DNA of 12,498 nucleotides from Nitrospina sp. (GTDB lineage: Bacteria; Nitrospinota; Nitrospinia; Nitrospinales; VA-1), in the NCBI GenBank assembly GCA_018647025.1, contig JABGTQ010000027.1, forward strand, positions 1 to 12,498. The letters run 5' to 3'. Position 1 is the stretch's first letter. The number at the start of each line of letters is the position of its first letter. Under the pieces are notes generated by a model. That model saw only the letters and a program-made list of their open reading frames with translations, searched no databases and was not told the DNA's origin. Made by a program: the position numbers and the translations under genes. This document shows, one piece after another, positions 6,597 to 12,498 of the stretch.

Positions 6597-7634
6597 ATGG
6601 CAAAAATAGGTGTCGCAGGTGCCAGTGGCTATACCGGATTTGAGCTACTTCGCTTGCTCACAAATCATCCGAATATCGAAATAGTTTTTCTCACCTCTGA
6701 AACCTATCAAGGCGAAGATATTTCGAAAGTCTTTCCTTCAATCAGGGGATTTGTCGACAAAAAGCTATCGTCAATTGAGTCGGTATCCAGCGAGGCTTGC
6801 GATCTTGTTTTTCTTGCTCTCCCTCATACAACCTCTATGGATAAGGTACCAACTTTTCTAAGTAGAGGCACCAAAGTCATCGACCTGAGTGCTGATTACC
6901 GGTTAAAGGATCCAACTGTTTTTAAGGACTGGTACTCGTTCCCACACAATCAACCAGCGCTACTAAAAGAGGCAGTCTATGGTTTACCGGAGATACATCG
7001 AGAAAAAATAAAATCCGCACGTCTGGTAGCCAACCCAGGTTGCTATCCAACAAGTATAACTCTCGCTCTTGCCCCTTTAGTAACTGAAGACTGGGTAGAT
7101 TTATCCAGTATCATAGCGGACTCTATGTCTGGTGTCTCCGGTGCTGGGCGCAAGGGATCTCTTGCAACTCAGTTTTCTGAAATTAATGAAGGAGTCTCTG
7201 CCTATAACATTGCTGTCCACAGACACACTCCAGAAATCGAACAAGAATTGTCAGCATTAGCCAAAACTAATGTACTGATATCTTTTTCACCCCACCTCGT
7301 ACCAATGACACGAGGAATGCTAAGCACGGTTTATATCAATTTAAAACAAGATATGTCTTCTGAAAACCTTATTGAGTATTTTCAAAATTTTTACAAAGAT
7401 GAGCCATTTGTGCGAATACTCCCATTAGGAGAGTATGCCAACTCTCATTTTACAGTATCCTCAAATTTTTGTGATATTGGTGTACATGTCGATAAACGCA
7501 ACCAAAGGGCTATCATCACCAGCGCCATTGATAATTTGATAAAAGGTGCATCTGGTCAAGCTGTGCAAAATATGAACCTCATGCTAGGAATTTCAGAAAC
7601 AACCGGACTTAACTTTCCTGGTATTTTCCCTTAG
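6597..7634 (+). CDS. argC: N-acetyl-gamma-glutamyl-phosphate reductase
   Basis: ArgC reduces N-acetylglutamyl phosphate to the semialdehyde with NADPH, the third step of ornithine/arginine synthesis in the cytoplasm. The 345-residue length fits the long (type 1) family. The nucleotide-binding GASGYTGFELLRLL is at residues 8-21. The active-site Cys149 lies in NPGCYPTS, and the conserved HRHTPEI begins at His208. SGVSGAGRK and the late PHLVPMTRGM block are also as expected. It follows the ribosomal genes by 180 bases and precedes argJ by 11 bases on the same strand, so the two are almost certainly one transcript. No ARG-box-like operator is evident. Identity is secure. Confidence 0.97.
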   Translation: MAKIGVAGASGYTGFELLRLLTNHPNIEIVFLTSETYQGEDISKVFPSIRGFVDKKLSSIESVSSEACDLVFLALPHTTSMDKVPTFLSRGTKVIDLSADYRLKDPTVFKDWYSFPHNQPALLKEAVYGLPEIHREKIKSARLVANPGCYPTSITLALAPLVTEDWVDLSSIIADSMSGVSGAGRKGSLATQFSEINEGVSAYNIAVHRHTPEIEQELSALAKTNVLISFSPHLVPMTRGMLSTVYINLKQDMSSENLIEYFQNFYKDEPFVRILPLGEYANSHFTVSSNFCDIGVHVDKRNQRAIITSAIDNLIKGASGQAVQNMNLMLGISETTGLNFPGIFP

Positions 7635-7645
7635 ATATATTTACT

Positions 7646-8857
7646 ATGAAAAAAGAATCTTTAAGCCGTGAGTTTCGAATCCCAGGATTTAGTACTGCCG
7701 GTATTTTCTGTGGAATCAAAACTAACAAACAAAAAGATCTCGCCTTAATTTTTTCTGAAGAGCCTTCTGTTGGTGCAGGTGTCTTCACATCAAACAAAGT
7801 GGTTTCGCCCACCATAACCTGGTCCCAACAAATCCTTAAAACTTCTAAAAAATTTCGAGCTATCGTGATTAATAGTGGGAATGCCAATGCTTGCACAGGG
7901 CCAAAGGGGATGGAAGACTGTAAATCTTTGGCCTCAAAGCTTTCAAAGAATCTTTTGGTTGATCCAAAAGAAATTTTTATTGCATCAACAGGAATTATAG
8001 GTGTCCCTTTACCAATAAAGAAAATTGTACAAGCTCTACCAATTTTATCCAAAAATTTATCTCCTACGGGGTGGGCTCAGTCAGCGGAAGCAATTATAAC
8101 TACCGACTTAGCCCCAAAATTTAAATCGCTAAGTTTCTATATTGGTAAACATAAAATAACTATGGGTGGCATTGCCAAAGGGTCTGGAATGATTCATCCT
8201 AATATGGCTACAATGTTGGCTTTTATTGGCACCGATGCCGCCATTGACAAAAAAACTCTCGATCGTGCTCTTAAAGAAGCAAATAATAAAACTTTCAACC
8301 GAATCACAGTAGATGGAGATACTAGTACCAATGATATGGCCCTACTGTTAGCAAATGGCAAAGCTAAAAATATAAGTATTCGAGCGGGTACTCCTGCTTA
8401 CAGCAAGTTTGTCGATAAATTAACAGAACTATGTTTATATCTAGCGCATAAAATTGTACTTGATGGAGAAGGGGCCACTAAATTTGTCACAATTCGAGTA
8501 CAGGGTGTCAAAACAAAAACTCATGCCCATGTTGTCGCTAAATCAATAGCAACCTCATTATTAGTTAAAACTGCCTTGTTTGGACAAGATCCAAACTGGG
8601 GAAGAATTATCGCTGCAGTAGGTTCTTCAGGAGTACCTTTCAATCCAAATAAGATTAAAATTTTACTCAATGATTCAGTTCTTTTTAACAATGGAATGCC
8701 CGAAAAATCGTCTTTAAAGTCAAATCTTCGTAAAAAAATGAAGAGCAAAAATATTTTTATTTGTATCGACCTTAAATCTGGTATCTACTCAGACGAGGTT
8801 TACACCTGCGATTTATCTTATGATTACGTTCGCATTAATGCTGAATATACAACTTAA
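7646..8857 (+). CDS. argJ: Glutamate N-acetyltransferase (ornithine acetyltransferase) ArgJ
   Basis: ArgJ moves the acetyl group from N-acetylornithine to glutamate, closing the acetyl cycle of arginine synthesis; some members also use acetyl-CoA. The enzyme cleaves itself into two chains. The cleavage motif is visible as GMIHPNMATML, with Thr189 as the new N-terminal nucleophile. Other hallmarks are VINSGNANACTG (oxyanion region), TVDGDTSTND, FGQDPNWGRI, and the canonical end YDYVRINAEYTT, which shows that the C-terminus is complete. The length, 403 residues, is normal. Whether it is mono- or bifunctional cannot be told from this sequence; no argA is in the window. ATG 7646 lies 11 bases after the argC stop without a Shine-Dalgarno sequence, suggesting translation coupled to argC. 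Confidence 0.97.
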   Translation: MKKESLSREFRIPGFSTAGIFCGIKTNKQKDLALIFSEEPSVGAGVFTSNKVVSPTITWSQQILKTSKKFRAIVINSGNANACTGPKGMEDCKSLASKLSKNLLVDPKEIFIASTGIIGVPLPIKKIVQALPILSKNLSPTGWAQSAEAIITTDLAPKFKSLSFYIGKHKITMGGIAKGSGMIHPNMATMLAFIGTDAAIDKKTLDRALKEANNKTFNRITVDGDTSTNDMALLLANGKAKNISIRAGTPAYSKFVDKLTELCLYLAHKIVLDGEGATKFVTIRVQGVKTKTHAHVVAKSIATSLLVKTALFGQDPNWGRIIAAVGSSGVPFNPNKIKILLNDSVLFNNGMPEKSSLKSNLRKKMKSKNIFICIDLKSGIYSDEVYTCDLSYDYVRINAEYTT

Positions 8858-9015
8858 GGTACTTTGAATTAAAAATTTTTTATTTTTTAACTCTTCTATT
8901 ATTGTGAAGACAAAATTACTTAAATTTTCTATATATAACTGAATAACCACGAAATCTTTTTAATAAAATACTAACCCTATTAACTTATAATTATTAAATC
9001 ACGTTGCATATCTTT

Positions 9016-9021
9016 TATAAT
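9016..9021 (+). promoter_or_regulatory. Possible -10 element upstream of def
   Basis: A perfect TATAAT lies 19 bases before ATG 9041 and another at 8986-8991. Neither has a good -35 partner in this very AT-rich 183-base gap. If the first is used, the leader is only about a dozen bases. A 5-bp stem TCTTC / GAAGA (8892-8910) after argJ is too weak to call a terminator. Confidence 0.3.
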
Positions 9022-9040
9022 TTTTCGCTGACTTAAAATT

Positions 9041-9553
9041 ATGCCATTTTTAAAAATTGTTAACTGCATGGACCCGATACTCCGGAAAAAATGCCTTAAG
9101 GTTGATAATATCGATGAAACTTTAGCCCAGTTAGCAGATAACATGATCGATACGATGTATGCAGCCTCTGGATTAGGACTGGCTGCAAATCAAGTAGGGG
9201 TATCCTCTGATCTTTTCGTTATTGATGTAGGTGTTCAAAAAGAAAAACGTGAGCCAGTTATTATTATTAATCCAGTGATTACTGCTTCGGATGAATTGGT
9301 CATGGCTGAAGAAGGTTGCCTTAGCATCCCTGACCTCTTTGCAGAGGTTAACCGTTCCCACCATGTTGAAGTTAAAGGTTACGATCTTAAAGGAAACGAG
9401 TTACGTTACGAAGCCGAAGGTTTTCTTGCCAGAGCATTTCAGCATGAAATGGATCACTTAAAAGGTATTCTTTTCTGGGATAATTTGAGCAAAGTAAAAC
9501 GGAGTATCATGCAACGTAAGTTCAAGAAAAAGCTTAAAGAAGTAATAGCATGA
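9041..9553 (+). CDS. def: Peptide deformylase
   Basis: This metalloenzyme removes the formyl group from the first Met of new proteins. All three family motifs are intact in the 170-residue protein: GLGLAANQVG (motif 1), EEGCLSIP with metal ligand Cys93 (motif 2), and QHEMDHL with His135, Glu136 and His139 (motif 3, HExxH). The N-terminus MPFLKIVNCMDPILRKK is canonical in layout, which supports ATG 9041 despite the absence of a Shine-Dalgarno sequence. The basic C-terminal tail (MQRKFKKKLKE) is typical. Its stop overlaps the fmt start by four bases (ATGA), so translation of the two is probably coupled. Confidence 0.98.
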   Translation: MPFLKIVNCMDPILRKKCLKVDNIDETLAQLADNMIDTMYAASGLGLAANQVGVSSDLFVIDVGVQKEKREPVIIINPVITASDELVMAEEGCLSIPDLFAEVNRSHHVEVKGYDLKGNELRYEAEGFLARAFQHEMDHLKGILFWDNLSKVKRSIMQRKFKKKLKEVIA

Positions 9554-10494
9554 ATATTGTATTTATGGGGACTCCTGAATTTTCTATCCCCACCCTAACA
9601 AAACTATATAGGTCTCATCATAATGTCCAATTAGTAGTCACTCAACCTGATCGACCAAAGGGGCGAGGTCGTGAATCAACCCCATCTCCTGTAAAACAGT
9701 TCGCATTAGAAAATAATATCCCCATACTTCAACCTAAAAAGTGCACAGATCTTGAGGTTGTAAAAACCTTAGGTATGTTGAACGCAGATTTTTTTATTGT
9801 TGTTGCATTCGGCCAAATTTTAGACAAAGCTTTGCTAGCTCTTCCGCTTCATTTCTGTATAAATTTACACTCTTCTCTATTACCCAAGTATCGTGGCGCT
9901 GCGCCCATTAACTGGTCTATCATCAACGGAGAAACAGAAGCAGGAATAACTACTATGAAAATGGATGTGGGGCTTGATACAGGTGATATCTTACTCGCTC
10001 ATAAAGTTCCAATTAATGATGACGATGATGCCCAGTCCCTCCACGATACCTTAGCGCAAAAAGGTTCCGATTTGGTTTTGGAAACACTAAACCAGTTTGA
10101 TTTTGGATCATTGGAAGGGACTTCTCAAAATATAGAATTAGCCTCCTATGCCCCTAAACTTAAAAAGGAAGATGGATTGATACAATGGGATCAACCTGCT
10201 GTTAAAATTCATAATCTAGTTCGTGGACTTGCGCCCTGGCCAGGTGCATTTTCATTTTTAGAGTCTAAACGTTTTAAAATCTGTAAAACTGAAATAAAAA
10301 GCTGTGACTCGTCTAATCAGCCTGGTGTTATCTTGCGTATTTCTGGTTGTGGCATAGAGGTTGGAACCCAAAGTAAAAAAATTATCATTACAGAATTACA
10401 ACCGGAAGGTAAAAAGAGAATGGACGTAAAAAGCTTTTTAGCTGGACACAAATTAAGTATCGGAAGTAAGTTTGAAAAACAATCTTCACTTTAA
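9550..10494 (+). CDS. fmt: Methionyl-tRNA formyltransferase
   Basis: Fmt formylates initiator Met-tRNA with 10-formyltetrahydrofolate, the counterpart of the deformylase encoded just upstream. The 314-residue length is normal. The start [12 protein letters not shown] and the loop [11 protein letters not shown] are family hallmarks. The catalytic trio is visible as Asn105 and His107 in [19 protein letters not shown] and Asp143 in GLDTGDIL, each one less than the E. coli number. The C-terminal tRNA-binding domain begins around residue 205 and includes [12 protein letters not shown]. The ATG lies in the def stop region (ATGA overlap). The next gene starts 29 bases after its stop. Confidence 0.98.
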   Translation: MNIVFMGTPEFSIPTLTKLYRSHHNVQLVVTQPDRPKGRGRESTPSPVKQFALENNIPILQPKKCTDLEVVKTLGMLNADFFIVVAFGQILDKALLALPLHFCINLHSSLLPKYRGAAPINWSIINGETEAGITTMKMDVGLDTGDILLAHKVPINDDDDAQSLHDTLAQKGSDLVLETLNQFDFGSLEGTSQNIELASYAPKLKKEDGLIQWDQPAVKIHNLVRGLAPWPGAFSFLESKRFKICKTEIKSCDSSNQPGVILRISGCGIEVGTQSKKIIITELQPEGKKRMDVKSFLAGHKLSIGSKFEKQSSL

Positions 10495-10523
10495 AATTAG
10501 CCTTTAACTATCGAGAAAAAACT

Positions 10524-11468
10524 ATGCACCGAACTTTGATTACCGGAGGCGCTGGATTTCTTGGTTCTCATTTATGTGATTATCTATTAAATAAGGACCA
10601 TGAAGTTATTTGTATGGACAACCTTCTTACTGGGTCCCTTTTAAATATAAAACATATTAAAAATGATCGGTTCAATTTTATTGAACACAACGTCACCAAT
10701 TTTATTAATATTGATGGACCGTTAGATTACATATTACATTTTGCTTCACCCGCAAGCCCTATCGACTATCTTGAACATCCTATACCAACATTGAAAGTTG
10801 GCTCTCTAGGCACTCACAATGTACTTGGTTTAGCTAAAAAAAAGAAATCCGTTTTGCTAATTGCCTCTACTTCTGAAGTATACGGAGATCCTTTAATTCA
10901 TCCACAAAGAGAAGATTATTGGGGTAATGTTAACCCGGTTGGCCCTCGAGGAGTATACGATGAGGCAAAACGCTTTGCCGAAGCTATTACAATGGCTTAC
11001 CACCGCTACCACAATATCGATACCAAAATTGTTAGAATTTTTAATACTTATGGCCCCCGGATGCGCCTTAACGATGGAAGGGCAATACCAAATTTTATTA
11101 AACAAGCGCTGACAGGTAATGAAATTACTGCATTTGGAGATGGATCTCAGACAAGAAGTTTTTGCTACGTCTCCGATCTAATAGAAGGAATCTATAGATT
11201 ACTGATGTCTGATATTAACGACCCGACCAATATTGGAAATCCTATCGAGATGACAATTAAGCAAATGGCTGATAAAGTTTTGCAAGCCACCGGAAGTCAT
11301 AGTAAAATCACTTATCTTTCTTTACCAGAAGATGACCCAAAAGTTCGACAACCTAACATAGATAAAGCAGTAAAATATTTAGACTGGAAACCGCGTGTTC
11401 AATTAGATGAAGGGCTGAAATCAACCATAGATTATTTTAAAACCCAACTAGGCATTGAAACCCAATAG
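10524..11468 (+). CDS. uxs: UDP-glucuronate decarboxylase (UDP-xylose synthase)
   Basis: This extended short-chain dehydrogenase oxidises UDP-glucuronate at C4, decarboxylates it and reduces it to UDP-xylose, using bound NAD. The NAD motif GGAGFLG is at residues 8-14. The catalytic residues are Thr116 and Glu118 in STSEVYGD, Tyr145 and Lys149 in YDEAKR, and probably Arg275 in KVRQPN; their spacing matches human UXS1. The segments [35 protein letters not shown] and [15 protein letters not shown] are highly characteristic and separate it from dTDP-glucose dehydratases and UDP-glucose epimerases. No membrane segment is seen, so it should be cytosolic. It stands between fmt and gmhA on the same strand. 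UDP-glucose dehydrogenase, which makes its substrate, is not in the window. Confidence 0.95.
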   Translation: MHRTLITGGAGFLGSHLCDYLLNKDHEVICMDNLLTGSLLNIKHIKNDRFNFIEHNVTNFINIDGPLDYILHFASPASPIDYLEHPIPTLKVGSLGTHNVLGLAKKKKSVLLIASTSEVYGDPLIHPQREDYWGNVNPVGPRGVYDEAKRFAEAITMAYHRYHNIDTKIVRIFNTYGPRMRLNDGRAIPNFIKQALTGNEITAFGDGSQTRSFCYVSDLIEGIYRLLMSDINDPTNIGNPIEMTIKQMADKVLQATGSHSKITYLSLPEDDPKVRQPNIDKAVKYLDWKPRVQLDEGLKSTIDYFKTQLGIETQ

Positions 11469-11531
11469 AGAAATATAAGTCATTTTTTTAATCAAAAAAA
11501 ACTAATAACTTTTTACTATATTTATAATTTA

Positions 11532-12110
11532 ATGGATCGTGTAAGAAAATTTTTAAAAGATAGCGGTGATTTGAAATACCAAGTTGCTGATACATTGGCT
11601 GGTGAAATCTTGAAGGCTGCCCATACCATACGAGATTGTTTATCTAATGGAGGTAAATTACTTCTAATGGGTAACGGCGGAAGTGCTGCTGATTCCCAAC
11701 ACATTGCAGCCGAATTGATTGGAAGGTTTAAAAAAGAGCGTAAAGCAATACCTGCACTTGCTTTAACTGTTGACTCTTCCACATTGACTGCTCTTGGAAA
11801 TGATTATGGCTTTGAGACTATTTTTTCTCGTCAAATCGAAGCCCTTGCAACTCCAAATGACGCCGTTGTTGGGATAAGTACTAGTGGTAATTCTAAAAAT
11901 GTAATTCTTGCACTCAACCTTGCTCGAAAGATAGGCTCCAAAACGATAGGTCTTATGGGTCACGAGGGGGGAAACATGAAAGATTGTGTTGACATCGGTA
12001 TTATAGTTCCATCCAATGATACGGCACGTATTCAAGAAGTACATATCACGATCGGTCATATTATTTGCGAAATTATTGAACAAGACCTTATTAATGAAAA
12101 CAAAATTTAA
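11532..12110 (+). CDS. gmhA: Sedoheptulose-7-phosphate isomerase
   Basis: GmhA turns sedoheptulose 7-phosphate into D-glycero-D-manno-heptose 7-phosphate, the first step of ADP-heptose synthesis for the lipopolysaccharide core. It is a SIS-domain protein of 192 residues, the usual size. MGNGGSAADSQHIAAEL contains the zinc/active-site pair His57 and Glu61. STSGNS is the phosphate loop. RIQEVHITIGHIICE holds Gln168 and His176. All four match E. coli residues 61, 65, 172 and 180 with a constant offset of four. ATG 11532 has only AT-rich sequence before it and no Shine-Dalgarno sequence; the 63-base gap after the decarboxylase gene includes a T7/A7 AT-only stem that is not a convincing terminator. 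Its 3' end overlaps hldE. Confidence 0.97.
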   Translation: MDRVRKFLKDSGDLKYQVADTLAGEILKAAHTIRDCLSNGGKLLLMGNGGSAADSQHIAAELIGRFKKERKAIPALALTVDSSTLTALGNDYGFETIFSRQIEALATPNDAVVGISTSGNSKNVILALNLARKIGSKTIGLMGHEGGNMKDCVDIGIIVPSNDTARIQEVHITIGHIICEIIEQDLINENKI

Positions 12111-12498
12111 AGCCTTTCTTGAAAGCGACCATCAACCTCGAGTCATGGTTGTAGGTGACCTTATTCTCGATGAGTATATATGGGGTTCAGTCAGCCGCAT
12201 ATCGCCAGAAGCACCGGTGCCTATACTTGAAACTAAATCAGAGAACCTGACTTTAGGCGGCGCTGCAAATGTTGCTAATAACCTTGTTGCCCTTGGATGT
12301 GAAGTTTATCTTGTTGGAGCAATAGGAAACGATGAAAAAGGTGACAAGTTACTCTCCCTTGTAGAAGAAAAAAAAATATTATCTCAGGGTATTTTTCGTT
12401 TTGTGCACAGACCTACCACATCTAAAATTAGAGTTATTGGTCATAATCAACAAATTCTTCGCATTGATAAAGAAGATAATCGGCCCATTACAGAAGAA
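12094..12498 (+). CDS. hldE: D-beta-D-heptose 7-phosphate kinase, N-terminal part (3' end outside window)
   Basis: This PfkB-family sugar kinase phosphorylates heptose 7-phosphate at C1, a later step in the ADP-heptose pathway begun by GmhA. The visible 135 residues contain VMVVGDLILDEYIWGSVSRI, the SPEAPVPILE segment, GGAANVANNL from residue 55 (PfkB glycine signature) and RPTTSKIRVIGHNQQILRIDKED, all characteristic of the HldE/RfaE kinase domain. ATG 12094 lies inside the end of gmhA, giving a 17-base overlap in another frame; the residues after it lead straight into the conserved fold. Whether the gene is the two-domain hldE or a kinase-only hldA cannot be seen because the window ends here. 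No stop occurs before the edge. Confidence 0.93.
   Translation, partial: MKTKFKAFLESDHQPRVMVVGDLILDEYIWGSVSRISPEAPVPILETKSENLTLGGAANVANNLVALGCEVYLVGAIGNDEKGDKLLSLVEEKKILSQGIFRFVHRPTTSKIRVIGHNQQILRIDKEDNRPITEE

Noticed and set aside
7609..8052. 147-codon open frame on the minus strand
   Set aside because: It lies opposite the start of argJ, whose motifs are all intact; the minus-strand peptide has no recognisable feature.
11483..11500. T7 / A7 inverted repeat between the decarboxylase gene and gmhA as a terminator
   Set aside because: The stem would be purely A-T and no GC-rich base or following T-tract supports termination.
11763..12083. 106-codon open frame on the minus strand
   Set aside because: It is antisense to the conserved core of gmhA and shows no family motif.

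Overview
This 12.5 kb window is AT-rich (roughly 37-38 % G+C by eye), gene-dense and mostly housekeeping. Genes for lipopolysaccharide heptose (gmhA, hldE), two predicted lipoproteins and a bacterial squalene-hopene cyclase point to a Gram-negative bacterium. The order rplM-rpsI-argC-argJ, the cyclase and the low G+C would suit a marine Nitrospinota or deltaproteobacteria-like lineage. That placement is a guess from gene content; no marker was aligned.

Layout. (1) Bases 2-1180 (+) hold the 3' part of lon, cut by the window edge and followed by two small hairpins. (2) Bases 1271-2110 (-) encode an unrecognised lipoprotein that converges on lon. (3) Bases 2111-2623 hold no intact gene; this divergent control region contains a dyad, a possible broken mini-ORF and a promoter. 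(4) Bases 2624-3196 (+) encode a FlgO-like lipoprotein. (5) Bases 3268-5160 (-) encode squalene-hopene cyclase with intact catalytic and QW motifs. (6) Bases 5161-5523 form a divergent intergenic region with a good promoter for the ribosomal genes and a possible remnant of a tiny membrane protein. (7) Bases 5524-6416 (+) are rplM-rpsI. (8) Bases 6597-8857 (+) are argC-argJ. (9) Bases 9041-12498 (+) are def-fmt, a UDP-glucuronate decarboxylase gene, gmhA and hldE, the last cut by the window end.

How the genes work together. ArgC and ArgJ supply the reductase step and the acetyl-recycling step of ornithine/arginine synthesis. Fmt and Def add and remove the formyl group at the start of proteins, and their genes overlap by four bases. 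GmhA and HldE are the first and a later enzyme of ADP-heptose synthesis, and the decarboxylase makes UDP-xylose, so the right end looks like an outer-envelope sugar block. Squalene-hopene cyclase supplies hopanoids for membranes.

I saw no CRISPR array, tRNA, rRNA, insertion sequence, phage gene or toxin-antitoxin pair. I do not see convincing evidence of a new multi-gene system. The items most worth a second look are the unrecognised lipoprotein, the FlgO-like lipoprotein away from flagellar genes, the two possible broken mini-ORFs, the dyad near 2205-2239, and the frequent absence of Shine-Dalgarno sequences.
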